This document shows, one piece after another, positions 1 through 7,270 of a stretch of DNA of 22,451 bases. The notes beneath the pieces were generated by a model. It was not told the DNA's origin, searched no databases, and saw nothing but the letters and a program-made list of their open reading frames with translations. How positions within the stretch are numbered: the first letter of the stretch is position 1; every line of letters begins with the position of its first letter. Made by a program: the position numbers and the translations under genes. Location of the stretch: the NCBI GenBank assembly GCA_964499285.1, contig CAZCLA010000045.1, positions 1 to 22,451 of the forward strand, in the 5' to 3' direction. The DNA comes from JAGFIY01 sp964499285. Lineage in GTDB: Bacteria > Bacteroidota > Ignavibacteria > Ignavibacteriales > Melioribacteraceae.

Positions 1-815
1 TCTTCGGTCTGCTTGATGAATTCACTGTGCCCGATTGGATTTATGAAGATCCGGGGATAATTGATGTTCGTTCCGACACTCAATTTCCTACAATCTCGGC
101 GATTATAAGCGGTGACGTTGATTTATCATATATCGATATGTTCGACGGAAGGCTGGAGCTGTTAAGTATTGAAACCACTTGTCTGGACAAACTTACATCC
201 AACTCGGTAGAACTTCCTTATTATCTTGATGCAGAAGAATCCCTTGGCGGAGTTAGTTTTGTTTTTGAAAAACCTGATGCCGACTTTATATACAAGGGAA
301 TCGAATCACAGCTTCCTTTAAATGTAAAAGAAGCAAACGGTAAAATTTATGTCAGCGGAATGTGGATTTCTGAAAGCGGCAATTGGAATAAAGCCGAACC
401 TTTCTTTACAATTAATTTTTTACGCTCAGAAAATTCTTCCGAAAGAAATTTCGGAGTAAGTTTGATTATTGATCAATCGATGGTTTTCAACAAAGAAGCT
501 GATTTATTAAAAGCGGTTTTAAAAACGATCGAATTTGGAAAAGTACTCCCGCGTGGTTATGCGCTTAATCAAAATTATCCGAATCCATTTAACCCCAGTA
601 CAATAATTAAATTCGAACTTCCGAAGAACGAATTTGTTTCGCTAAAGATTTACGACATTCTCGGAAGAGAAATTTCAACATTACTGAATCAAAAAATTGA
701 CGCAGGAAACCATGACGTAACGTTCGAGGCTAAAAATCTTCCTTCGGGAATTTATTTCTGCTCAATTTCTGCCGGAGAATTTAAAGCAACGAAAAAGATG
801 ATTTTGTTGAGATGA
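1..815 (+). CDS. T9SS type A sorting domain-containing secreted protein (5' truncated)
   Basis: This is the C-terminal part of an exported surface or secreted protein. The reading frame is open to the first bases of the window (codons from base 3 read FGLLDEFTVPDW), so the GTG at 27 is not the real start and the N-terminus, with any signal peptide, lies outside the window. The last 80 or so residues form a classic T9SS type A sorting domain: NQNYPNPFNPST, then a beta-rich LKIYDILGREI segment, PSGIYF and the terminal KKMILLR. By family knowledge this domain directs passage through the type IX secretion system and is cleaved or anchored at the cell surface. The preceding 170 residues are beta-rich and rich in acidic and aromatic residues; I do not recognise a named domain in them. 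The gene ends just before a strong terminator. Confidence 0.85.
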   Translation, partial: FGLLDEFTVPDWIYEDPGIIDVRSDTQFPTISAIISGDVDLSYIDMFDGRLELLSIETTCLDKLTSNSVELPYYLDAEESLGGVSFVFEKPDADFIYKGIESQLPLNVKEANGKIYVSGMWISESGNWNKAEPFFTINFLRSENSSERNFGVSLIIDQSMVFNKEADLLKAVLKTIEFGKVLPRGYALNQNYPNPFNPSTIIKFELPKNEFVSLKIYDILGREISTLLNQKIDAGNHDVTFEAKNLPSGIYFCSISAGEFKATKKMILLR

Positions 816-834
816 TAATTGGTTTACTTAATTT

Positions 835-866
835 AAAACCCGGAGACACATTCCCCGGGTTTTTAT
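835..866. terminator. Bidirectional intrinsic terminator
   Basis: AAAACCCGG (835-843) pairs perfectly with CCGGGTTTT (855-863) across an 11-base loop. The plus strand continues into a T-rich run, and the minus strand also reads into TTTTAAATT. It lies between two convergent genes (stops at 815 and 888) and can serve both. Confidence 0.85.
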
Positions 867-887
867 TTTTAAATAGTTTTGAGAAGA

Positions 888-1292
888 TTACTTCCAAACA
901 CCAAGTATAGCTCCCATTACTGTATAAGCAACAACATGGTAGCCGGCATTTATTAAAAACAATTTAAAGGATTTTCTTTCGAAGAAATATGTTATTCCTA
1001 TCGACATTGCAACCCATCCGAATCCCGCTGCAAATCCCGCAAATAAACCGAAGGATAGATCAGCTTCCGGACCCAAAAACGCAGCTAAGTTGAATGCAAT
1101 AATTAATGAAAGAACAAACGAACCTCCGAATATCATTGCCATATTTCCACTCTTAAGATCTTCCTCGGTATGACCGGTTTCATCCATCCATGCTTTCGAA
1201 AACATCATCGGTGAATACCAAATACCACCAATTATAAAACTTGAAATTGCCGCAGCAATAACGGCAAGAAAATTTATTTGAGACATATCCAT
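888..1292 (-). CDS. DUF1761-type small integral membrane protein
   Basis: The product is a membrane protein of about 134 residues with four hydrophobic helices. It resembles the DUF1761 family: the N-terminus has the pattern NFLAVIAAAISSFIIGGIWYSP, shown here in part as GGIWYSPMMF, followed by KAWMDETG, and the protein ends in a glycine-rich helix VMGAILGVWK. The function of the family is unknown. An upstream TTG at 1325 would add 11 residues, but a strong ribosome binding site (GGGAGGG on the minus strand, 1297-1303) sits 4-5 bases before the ATG at 1292, with a second ATG two codons later at 1286. I chose 1292. The gene is divergent from the TetR regulator at 1471, which makes it a possible target of that regulator, though this is only inferred from position. 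Confidence 0.75.
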   Translation of the reverse strand: MDMSQINFLAVIAAAISSFIIGGIWYSPMMFSKAWMDETGHTEEDLKSGNMAMIFGGSFVLSLIIAFNLAAFLGPEADLSFGLFAGFAAGFGWVAMSIGITYFFERKSFKLFLINAGYHVVAYTVMGAILGVWK

Positions 1293-1296
1293 TAAA

Positions 1297-1303
1297 CCCT
1301 CCC
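1297..1303 (-). promoter_or_regulatory. Ribosome binding site deciding the start of the DUF1761 gene
   Basis: The minus strand reads GGGAGGG, four bases before ATG 1292 and ten before ATG 1286. It lies downstream of the alternative TTG start at 1325 and so argues against that start. Confidence 0.7.
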
Positions 1304-1414
1304 TTATTAAGTTGAAGACCGACAATACTATAAATATTTTTTAAAAACTGCTATTATAAAATCATCTATTTTCTAAAATTTATTCTGCCGAATATTATAA
1401 TAGACAAAATCCTC

Positions 1415-1443
1415 TTGATATAACAAACTTAGTTAATTATATT
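1415..1443 (+). promoter_or_regulatory. Promoter of the TetR gene at 1471
   Basis: TTGATA (1415-1420), a 17-base spacer and TATATT (1438-1443) form a good housekeeping-type promoter. Transcription would start near 1450, about 20 bases before the ATG. The -10 box lies inside the inverted repeat annotated at 1432-1455. Confidence 0.6.
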
Positions 1444-1455
1444 AACGCTGTTAAT
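1432..1455. promoter_or_regulatory. Candidate TetR autoregulatory operator
   Basis: GTTAAT (1432-1437), a 3-base centre and ATTAAC (1441-1446) make a perfect inverted repeat over the -10 box. A third GTTAAT half-site follows at 1450-1455, 18 bases from the first and on the same face of the helix within about two turns. Position over the promoter of a TetR gene suggests autorepression; this is inference. Confidence 0.5.
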
Positions 1456-1470
1456 TCACGGGACAAGAAA

Positions 1471-2064
1471 ATGGTAAAGAACGAAGTGCAAGAAGAAAGA
1501 ATGAGGCGTTATTTTATCAATGCCGCAAAGGGAATTCTAAAAGGCGAGGGGTTAAGAAACATCAGCGTTCGTAACATAGCAAGGGAAGCAGGTTACTCCT
1601 ACGCAACTCTTTATAATTACTTTAAGGATGTCCAGGATTTAGTGTTCGAATGCGTTAAGGATTTTTTAACCGAGTGCGATGAAATTATTAAGCGCGAAAC
1701 CGAGCACATTCCGCGCGGATACGATAAAATTAAAGGGATCACAAAATCATATGTAAAATATTTTGTTCAGTATCCGGGAATTTTCGAATTGTTCTTTATC
1801 GAAAAAGCAAGGGATTTATCTACAAAGCAACCTACAATTGAACTAATCAATTCATTTTTTGACGGACTTTGTAAGCCGGAATGGGATTTTCTTATTGAGA
1901 AGAAAAAGGTCACTATCGGTAAAGCCGCGGCTGTTCAGAGCCAGTTGAACTTTTCAATACTCGGTATGCTTTTGCTTTATATTAATAGAAGACATCCGAA
2001 AACGTACCAAGAGTTTATTGAACTGCTTGAGCGACAGATAAATTCTTCACTCGCTAACGGGTAA
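1471..2064 (+). CDS. TetR/AcrR family transcriptional regulator
   Basis: This is a one-component repressor of 197 residues, the normal size for the family. The N-terminal three-helix DNA-binding domain is clear: residues 12-30 form helix 1, and ISVRNIAREAGYSYATLYNYF (in two parts, residues 31-40 and 41-51) is the helix-turn-helix with the typical G-S-x-x-T-L-Y-x-Y-F signature. The rest is an alpha-helical ligand-binding and dimerisation domain without diagnostic residues, so the inducer cannot be predicted. Start: ATG 1471; a second ATG at codon 11 is possible, but the first fits the short leader from the promoter at 1415-1443. An inverted repeat on that promoter suggests autorepression. The divergent DUF1761 gene and the downstream propeller gene (own promoter) are the nearest possible targets. 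Confidence 0.9.
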   Translation: MVKNEVQEERMRRYFINAAKGILKGEGLRNISVRNIAREAGYSYATLYNYFKDVQDLVFECVKDFLTECDEIIKRETEHIPRGYDKIKGITKSYVKYFVQYPGIFELFFIEKARDLSTKQPTIELINSFFDGLCKPEWDFLIEKKKVTIGKAAAVQSQLNFSILGMLLLYINRRHPKTYQEFIELLERQINSSLANG

Positions 2065-2087
2065 GGAAAAAATACTTGTTTTATACA

Positions 2088-2115
2088 TTGACTCTCGTTT
2101 CTTATTTGCTATTAT
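2088..2115 (+). promoter_or_regulatory. Promoter of the secreted propeller gene
   Basis: TTGACT (2088-2093), a 16-base spacer and TATTAT (2110-2115) lie 22 bases before the start codon. The leader carries a ribosome binding site AGGGGG (2128-2133) ahead of ATG 2138. Confidence 0.5.
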
Positions 2116-2137
2116 TACTTGAAATTTAGGGGGAATC

Positions 2138-3841
2138 ATGTCAAATCTTTTTAGAATTTTAACTATGCTTGCCGTTATCATACTTACAGCAAGTGTTTCT
2201 TTTTCGCAGGAAGAAGATGAGCTTCTTAATCGGCATAAAGAATCTGCTGTAAAAAGAAGCAGTATTGACTTAGAACAATCTCAACAATTGACCTCCCCGG
2301 CATATAATTACAGCAGTGAATATTTTACTATGACACAAGTTAACGTTAACGATCACGGCTATAACATTATCGGCGATGCTGCAAACGAACCATCAATTGC
2401 AGTAGATTATAATAATTTCAATCGAATGGCAATCGGGTGGAGACAGTTTGACTCCGTATTCGATAACTTTAGACAAGCAGGTTACGGTTACACAACTAAC
2501 GGTGGTTTGAGTTGGATTTTCCCGGGTGTAATTGATCCCGGTGTTTTCAGATCCGATCCGGTGCTCGATTCCGATTCGAAAGGAAATTTTTATTATAACA
2601 GTTTAACCTCTCAAGGCAATGAATTTAGCTGTGTCGTTTTCAAATCTATGGACGGCGGGGCGACATGGGATAACGGAAATTATGCTTACGGCGGAGACAA
2701 ACAGTGGATGACAATCGATAAAACAAACGGTCCCGGCAATGGACATATTTATGCGTTCTGGACTTATGTTTACAGTATTTGTCCACCCAATGCCTTCGTC
2801 CGCTCAACCAACAGCGGAGCGACATTTCAATCTTGCACACCTCTTCCCGGCAACCCTTATTGGGGAACGCTTGCAGTAGCTAAAAACGGCGACCTTTTTA
2901 TTGGCGGCATAAGTGGTGGAGATTATATAGTAATTAAATCTACAACCGCAAAAGATAAAAATGCTGCCGTAACATGGACGGGACCTTATGCCGTAGATCT
3001 TGAAGGTACTCTCCCGTCTTTCAGCGGACCAAACCCCGGCGGATTGCTTGGACAGACAATTATTGCAGTTGATACTACCGACGGTGAACACGCTGGAAAT
3101 GTTTATCTTCTTTCATCAACTAATCCTAGAGACAACAAAGACAATCTTGATGTTGTTTTTGCACGCAGCACTAACGGCGGAACATCGTGGGAAGCCCCCG
3201 TTAGAATAAATGACGACAACACTTTGGATACATATCAATGGTTCGGAACAATGTCGGTAGCTCCAAACGGAAGGATAGATGTTGTTTGGCTCGATACAAG
3301 AAATTATCCCGGTACATATATTTCGGAATTGTATTATTCTTTTTCAACCGATGGAGGAATTACTTGGAGAGATAACATAAGACTTTCCGAAGGATTTGAT
3401 CCTTATATCGGCTGGCCAAATCAAAATAAAATGGGCGACTATTTTGATATGGTTTCTGATGAAGACGGAGTCCACCTTGCATGGTGCGGCACGTTTAATA
3501 ACGAACAGGATGTTTACTACGGAAGAATCAATACCTCGGTTATTGTTGGTGTTAAAGATATGGAAGAACACGCCCCATTTAAATTTGAATTAGCCCAAAA
3601 TTACCCGAACCCATTTAACCCAAGTACGGTGATCAGTTATCAGCTGTCAGTAAACAACAAAGTATCTCTAAAAATTTATGATGTTTTGGGAAGAGACGTT
3701 GCCTTGCTTGTAAACGAACACTTAACCCCGGGAGAATACGAAATCGAGTTCAATGCGGAAGGTTTGTCTTCGGGAGTTTATTACTACCGCCTCGAGGCTG
3801 GAAGTTTCAGTCAAATAAAGAAGATGATTTTGATGAAGTAA
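2138..3841 (+). CDS. Secreted Asp-box (sialidase-like) beta-propeller with T9SS sorting domain
   Basis: The 567-residue product starts with a signal peptide (lysine-free but with R6, hydrophobic core 9-20, likely cleavage after SFSQ at about 24). Five Asp-box/BNR-type turns follow: TTNGGLSW (about 119-126), SMDGGATW (170-177), STNSGATF, STNGGTSW and STDGGITW. These turns mark a six-bladed sialidase-type propeller. I do not see the FRIP arginine motif or a clear catalytic triad of true sialidases, so a binding or structural role at the surface is as likely as glycosidase activity. Residues from about 485 form a T9SS type A sorting domain (NYPNPFNPST, LKIYDVLGRDV, SSGVYYYRL, KKMILMK) very like that of the gene at the window start. 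Transcribed alone, with its own promoter, and ending at a hairpin shared with the convergent ATP-grasp gene. Confidence 0.85.
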   Translation: MSNLFRILTMLAVIILTASVSFSQEEDELLNRHKESAVKRSSIDLEQSQQLTSPAYNYSSEYFTMTQVNVNDHGYNIIGDAANEPSIAVDYNNFNRMAIGWRQFDSVFDNFRQAGYGYTTNGGLSWIFPGVIDPGVFRSDPVLDSDSKGNFYYNSLTSQGNEFSCVVFKSMDGGATWDNGNYAYGGDKQWMTIDKTNGPGNGHIYAFWTYVYSICPPNAFVRSTNSGATFQSCTPLPGNPYWGTLAVAKNGDLFIGGISGGDYIVIKSTTAKDKNAAVTWTGPYAVDLEGTLPSFSGPNPGGLLGQTIIAVDTTDGEHAGNVYLLSSTNPRDNKDNLDVVFARSTNGGTSWEAPVRINDDNTLDTYQWFGTMSVAPNGRIDVVWLDTRNYPGTYISELYYSFSTDGGITWRDNIRLSEGFDPYIGWPNQNKMGDYFDMVSDEDGVHLAWCGTFNNEQDVYYGRINTSVIVGVKDMEEHAPFKFELAQNYPNPFNPSTVISYQLSVNNKVSLKIYDVLGRDVALLVNEHLTPGEYEIEFNAEGLSSGVYYYRLEAGSFSQIKKMILMK

Positions 3842-3859
3842 TAATTGAGAGTATAATAT

Positions 3860-3879
3860 GGACAAGAACCAACTTGTCC
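3860..3879. terminator. Hairpin between convergent genes (terminator or repeat-like palindrome)
   Basis: GGACAAG (3860-3866) pairs perfectly with CTTGTCC (3873-3879) around the loop AACCAA. There is no long T-run on either side, so it is a weak intrinsic terminator; it may instead be an interspersed palindromic repeat. It occupies most of the 51-base gap between two convergent stops. Confidence 0.45.
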
Positions 3880-3892
3880 CTACCAATATATT

Positions 3893-4762
3893 TTATTCTG
3901 AAATCATCCATTCATGAAAAACTTGTGCAAAAAATGCTGCGGATTCCGGCGCCATATTTAAATATAGTGACGGCTCAATCAATTCCAATTCCATAAGCAC
4001 AAAATTATCTTTCTCCGTTCTTGCAAGATCAATCCTTCCATATAATAGTTTAGGAATAAATCTTAAAATTTTTTCTGCAGATGATTTCATTTGTTTTTCC
4101 GGTTCTACTAATTTTAATATTCCGCCGTGTTCTTCCTGAACGCGAAAATCCTCAGTCTTTGGTGTTTTTAGTATCGTGTGACTGTACTTTCCCCCGAAGT
4201 AGAAAAGTGAATATTCCCCTTCATCTATAATGCTTGTCAGAAACGGTTGAATTAAAAATGATCTGTTCCTAAAAGTCGATTGCAGATTATCATTATAATC
4301 GTTCAAATTGTTCTTTCGAATTCTAAATGTATTGAATGCACTTGCGCTTATCAGCGGCTTGATAACAATTTCATCGCATTGAAATTCATTAAATGATTTT
4401 GAAATTTTATTATAATCATATTCATCAAGCAATAAAGTCGGTGGAATTGAAACACCTTTCTTCGCTAAATCAAAAAGATAATTCTTGTCCATGTTCCATT
4501 TCATTACCTCAATGTCATTTAAAAGAACAGCCTTCGAATCATTTATTTGCTCTAAAACCTTAAGGAATTTTTCGGGTTCGTCCTGGTAATCCCAAGTAGA
4601 TCTAACGATAACCGAATCATAATCGTTCCAGTCTATATCTTTTGATTTCCATGAAACTTGCTGTGCCTTCCATCCTAACTTATTCAATGGTTCATAAAGC
4701 AGATGATCGTAACAACTGAAACCTTCCAGCGAATCCATTGATAGAAATGCGACTTTCTTCAA
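3893..4762 (-). CDS. ATP-grasp domain ligase-like protein
   Basis: The 289-residue protein has the layout of an ATP-grasp enzyme, which joins a carboxylate to an amine or other nucleophile through an acyl-phosphate. An N-terminal Rossmann-like domain (KKVAFLSMD, VIVRSTWDY) is followed by the ATP-grasp fold: DEIVIKPLISASAFNTFRI (lysine contacting ATP), the strand FLIQPFLTSI with the acidic SIIDEGEYSLFYF, and the metal-binding end GRIDLA..LMELELIEPSLYL (D, E, E/P). This resembles the glutathione-synthetase/DcsG-like branch; the substrate is unknown. The start is TTG 4762, supported by AAGGA seven bases upstream (4770-4774) and by the first beta strand beginning at residue 2; the next ATG would cut that strand. 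It is the last gene of the probable minus-strand operon that includes the asparagine-synthase-like protein, which also makes amide-type bonds. Confidence 0.8.
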   Translation of the reverse strand: MKKVAFLSMDSLEGFSCYDHLLYEPLNKLGWKAQQVSWKSKDIDWNDYDSVIVRSTWDYQDEPEKFLKVLEQINDSKAVLLNDIEVMKWNMDKNYLFDLAKKGVSIPPTLLLDEYDYNKISKSFNEFQCDEIVIKPLISASAFNTFRIRKNNLNDYNDNLQSTFRNRSFLIQPFLTSIIDEGEYSLFYFGGKYSHTILKTPKTEDFRVQEEHGGILKLVEPEKQMKSSAEKILRFIPKLLYGRIDLARTEKDNFVLMELELIEPSLYLNMAPESAAFFAQVFHEWMISE

Positions 4763-4769
4763 ATACTTT

Positions 4770-4774
4770 TCCTT
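4770..4774 (-). promoter_or_regulatory. Ribosome binding site supporting a TTG start of the ATP-grasp gene
   Basis: The minus strand reads AAGGA, with seven bases between it and TTG 4762. No ATG lies at a suitable distance, so this site decides the start. Confidence 0.6.
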
Positions 4775-4792
4775 AAAAATTATTGTGAAATA

Positions 4793-5152
4793 TTATGCTC
4801 GTTTATTTTTCTTTACAAACCAACCGATAAAAAAAAGTACACTCAACAAGAACAAGGGTCCTGAAATTACTGCAAGAGTTATATAATCAAATTTATCAGC
4901 AGCGGTATAGATATAATAAAATCCAAGGAACATATAAATAAATGCCCCAATCCACTCTCGCTTCCAGGAAATCAAAAGTACAATTAGAATTATAAAAGCA
5001 GGTATTAAATGAATTAGAAATGCAGCCGCAATCGAAATGAATCCTCCCGGTTCATTGAATACATCCATAGCAAACAGACTTAGAAACAAGGCAAATAAAA
5101 CAGCAAGTACACGCGGACTCCAATAGAAGAGTTTATATGTCAATCTATTCAT
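4793..5152 (-). CDS. Small four-helix membrane protein of unknown function
   Basis: This 119-residue protein has four predicted transmembrane segments (about residues 12-30, 36-60, 66-85 and 92-113) and a positively charged C-terminus (KKNKR). An aspartate-asparagine-glutamate loop (DVFNEPGG) lies between the first two helices. I do not recognise a function; similar short membrane proteins are common as uncharacterised families in Bacteroidota. Its ATG overlaps the stop of the VOC gene by four bases (ATGA, 5152-5149), which indicates translational coupling, and 30 bases separate it from the ATP-grasp gene. It is a member of the 3893-7831 operon. Confidence 0.75.
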   Translation of the reverse strand: MNRLTYKLFYWSPRVLAVLFALFLSLFAMDVFNEPGGFISIAAAFLIHLIPAFIILIVLLISWKREWIGAFIYMFLGFYYIYTAADKFDYITLAVISGPLFLLSVLFFIGWFVKKNKRA

Positions 5153-5538
5153 TCCATCTCCTCTCGATTAAATTGAATAAGCTCAACAGGCAGACCATCA
5201 ACATCAATCATTGCGACTCGAACGCCTTTGGCTGGAGAAGAAATTTCGCCGATAAGTTTTTTGTCCTTTGACTCAGAATCAAGATCTTCAACCTCAAAGG
5301 CGATGTGAGGATTATGTTTTATAATTTCTTCTATAGGACTATCATCCTCAAAGCGCATATATTCAATGCCGTATGGACTTGTTTCAAAACCCGAAACATA
5401 CATCCCATATTTTTCTATAAACTTTTCGCCCGGTTTAATTTCTTTGGTAGGAATTCCAATGTGATGAAATTTCCATCCGTTTTTTTCAATCACAAAAGGC
5501 TGTTGATTATCCTTCCGCATAATTGATGAACCTTTCAT
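5149..5538 (-). CDS. VOC (glyoxalase/bleomycin resistance) superfamily protein
   Basis: The 129-residue protein has the size and pattern of a single VOC module of paired beta-alpha-beta-beta-beta units: WKFHHIGIPT at residues 22-31, YMRFED around 60, NPHIAFEVEDL at 76-86 and GLPVELIQF at 115-123. Candidate metal ligands are H25 or H26, H78 and E119, arranged as in glyoxalase I, methylmalonyl-CoA epimerase and related enzymes; the substrate is not evident. The ATG at 5538 directly abuts the stop of the upstream asparagine-synthase-like gene (TAAATG). An internal ATG at 5520, preceded by AAAGG, is an alternative start seven codons in that would leave the domain intact. The 3' end overlaps the membrane-protein gene by four bases. 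Confidence 0.82.
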   Translation of the reverse strand: MKGSSIMRKDNQQPFVIEKNGWKFHHIGIPTKEIKPGEKFIEKYGMYVSGFETSPYGIEYMRFEDDSPIEEIIKHNPHIAFEVEDLDSESKDKKLIGEISSPAKGVRVAMIDVDGLPVELIQFNREEME

Positions 5539-7242
5539 TTATTCTTCAATTGTTTGTCTGAAAATTTCGAATGCCAGAAACCAGCTGAATTCATTAAATC
5601 TTATAATATTGTTTTTCTCATAAATGTCTTCAACAAGTTTATTGATTATTGCATGATCATAATAATGATAATTTTTGAATGAAGACGAATTAAGTGAGTC
5701 ATAAGTAAAATCTTTTAAAACAGACAAGAATCTGCGAACCGAAGAATCTTCGTTTTTCTTCAAACCCGAAAATATTTTTGTATAGATTCTTTTCCCAAAT
5801 GAATTAAGAAAATAAGGATATGTCATATTTCCTTTGGACAATGGGATTTCTTTTAATGTCGGCATATTTTCTGAAATTATTGACTTAAAAAGCTTGTTGT
5901 TTCTTCTTGTTTTAACGGGCACTGAAAACAACTTATTCAACAAACTGAATTGAGCAAACGGCATTAATGCCACTACCTTGCTGTCTATACGGTTCTGTTC
6001 AGCCCCATAGTAGTTTGGAAGACGGCTTTTAATAACAAAAAAATCCACAATGTTTTCTGGGAGAATATTTCTTCCCGTGTTTATTTCTTTCATCAAAGCA
6101 CTTACCTGATTCATCGAAGAATTAAACATTAAATCCGTTGTTTCTTTATTAAAAATCCCGGCTCTAAATAAGAGCATATTTTTTGTAAGTATTAACGGAT
6201 CAATATCTGCAACGGCTTTTCTGTTTTTAAACAGCAGTTTCAAGAAGAATTCTCTCCGCCAAATTTCGCCGAAGCCGCCGTCTAATATGAATTCGTTTTC
6301 CGGTAAATTTTCGTAACCGAGTAAATTAACAGCATTAAAAGCAGATTCTGTTAAATATGTATCTGCGATATAATTCTTAATATAGTCGAATAATCCTAAG
6401 CTGGACAGATCCTTCGGCTTTATTATGTTAAAGTGGAAATGAAAGTGTGATGCAAGTTCTTTAGCAACCTCTGAATCCGCTGAATTACTGTTAGAAAAAG
6501 TATGTGTCGACCAATCAATGCTTTTCTGTTTGAGTAAAAGAGAAAGAAGCAAACGCGAATCAAGTCCGCCGGATAAACTCAATGAAAGTTTTTGATGGTC
6601 TTTAGATAGAAAGAAATATTTTTTTACTAAATCTGAAAACTCAATAGAACTTGTGCTTTTTTCATTTTCTTCCGGAAGCCAATCGAATTTTTTAATGCTT
6701 AGTTCTTTATTCCGGATTGAAGCAATAGATCCGCAATTTACTCGCTTTATATTTTTAACAATACTTTCCGATGAAATTTGATTCAGCAGCATCCATCTTG
6801 ATCCGAATACGTTGAAATCAATTTCGAACTTTCCAAGCTTTAGAATTAAATTCAATCTTGTCGAAAAATATATTTTGTCTTCCGTTTCAAAGAAAAAAAT
6901 TTCTCTCAATCCAAGAGGATCCGTAAAGAAAATAAAGCTGCCGGCGGTAATTGAAAGACCGGCATAATGACCATCTATAAAATCGTGTTGTAATATTTTG
7001 GGGAGTGCTGTCTGTTTCCAGCTATTCGTATCGGCAACAATTTCAAAATTCTTATCGATACCGATTCCGCTGACGACAAACAATTCATTTCCGCTTGTTT
7101 CGCAAAAGATATTTCTATTTCCGCCAGCCGAAAAAAAATGATTTTCCGTTTCATGCTTGAAGGTAATATCATCCGGTAAATTTATTTCATGGATTCCGGA
7201 TGTCGTTTTTTTTTTACAATAATATCCAAAGAACCAACTCAT
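5539..7242 (-). CDS. Asparagine-synthase-like protein lacking the glutaminase cysteine
   Basis: The 567-residue protein combines a degenerate class II glutamine amidotransferase (Ntn) domain (residues 1-180, with the DPLGLREIFF motif at 108-117) and an asparagine-synthase ATP-pyrophosphatase domain (PP-loop SGGLDSR at 224-230; later ILDGGFGEIWRREFF). True AsnB begins MCGI, and its Cys2 hydrolyses glutamine. Here the N-terminus is MSWFFGYY with no cysteine at position 2, so the enzyme probably adenylates a carboxylate and uses free ammonia or another amine, as in beta-lactam synthetase and other family members in secondary metabolism or glycan modification. The start ATG 7242 has AGGA 6-7 bases upstream. 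A run of ten A's lies in codons 10-13. It is followed with no gap by the VOC gene and preceded by a deaminase gene 28 bases upstream. Confidence 0.85.
   Translation of the reverse strand: MSWFFGYYCKKKTTSGIHEINLPDDITFKHETENHFFSAGGNRNIFCETSGNELFVVSGIGIDKNFEIVADTNSWKQTALPKILQHDFIDGHYAGLSITAGSFIFFTDPLGLREIFFFETEDKIYFSTRLNLILKLGKFEIDFNVFGSRWMLLNQISSESIVKNIKRVNCGSIASIRNKELSIKKFDWLPEENEKSTSSIEFSDLVKKYFFLSKDHQKLSLSLSGGLDSRLLLSLLLKQKSIDWSTHTFSNSNSADSEVAKELASHFHFHFNIIKPKDLSSLGLFDYIKNYIADTYLTESAFNAVNLLGYENLPENEFILDGGFGEIWRREFFLKLLFKNRKAVADIDPLILTKNMLLFRAGIFNKETTDLMFNSSMNQVSALMKEINTGRNILPENIVDFFVIKSRLPNYYGAEQNRIDSKVVALMPFAQFSLLNKLFSVPVKTRRNNKLFKSIISENMPTLKEIPLSKGNMTYPYFLNSFGKRIYTKIFSGLKKNEDSSVRRFLSVLKDFTYDSLNSSSFKNYHYYDHAIINKLVEDIYEKNNIIRFNEFSWFLAFEIFRQTIEE
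7206..7215 (-). repeat. A10 homopolymer inside the start of the asparagine-synthase-like gene
   Basis: The coding strand reads TGT, then ten A's, then CGACA, encoding C9-K-K-K-T13. Loss or gain of one A would shift the frame after about 12 codons, so this is a possible slippage site. Confidence 0.6.
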
Positions 7243-7270
7243 ATTTTATCCTGCAAGATCGATGCGTAGC

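Noticed and set aside
27..29. GTG as start of the first gene
   Set aside because: The frame is open through the window start, and the residues before it are compatible with the same protein; the gene is truncated.
2646..3593. Several ORFs of 60-95 codons on both strands inside the propeller gene
   Set aside because: They are shadows of a gene with clear domains; no start signals or family resemblance.
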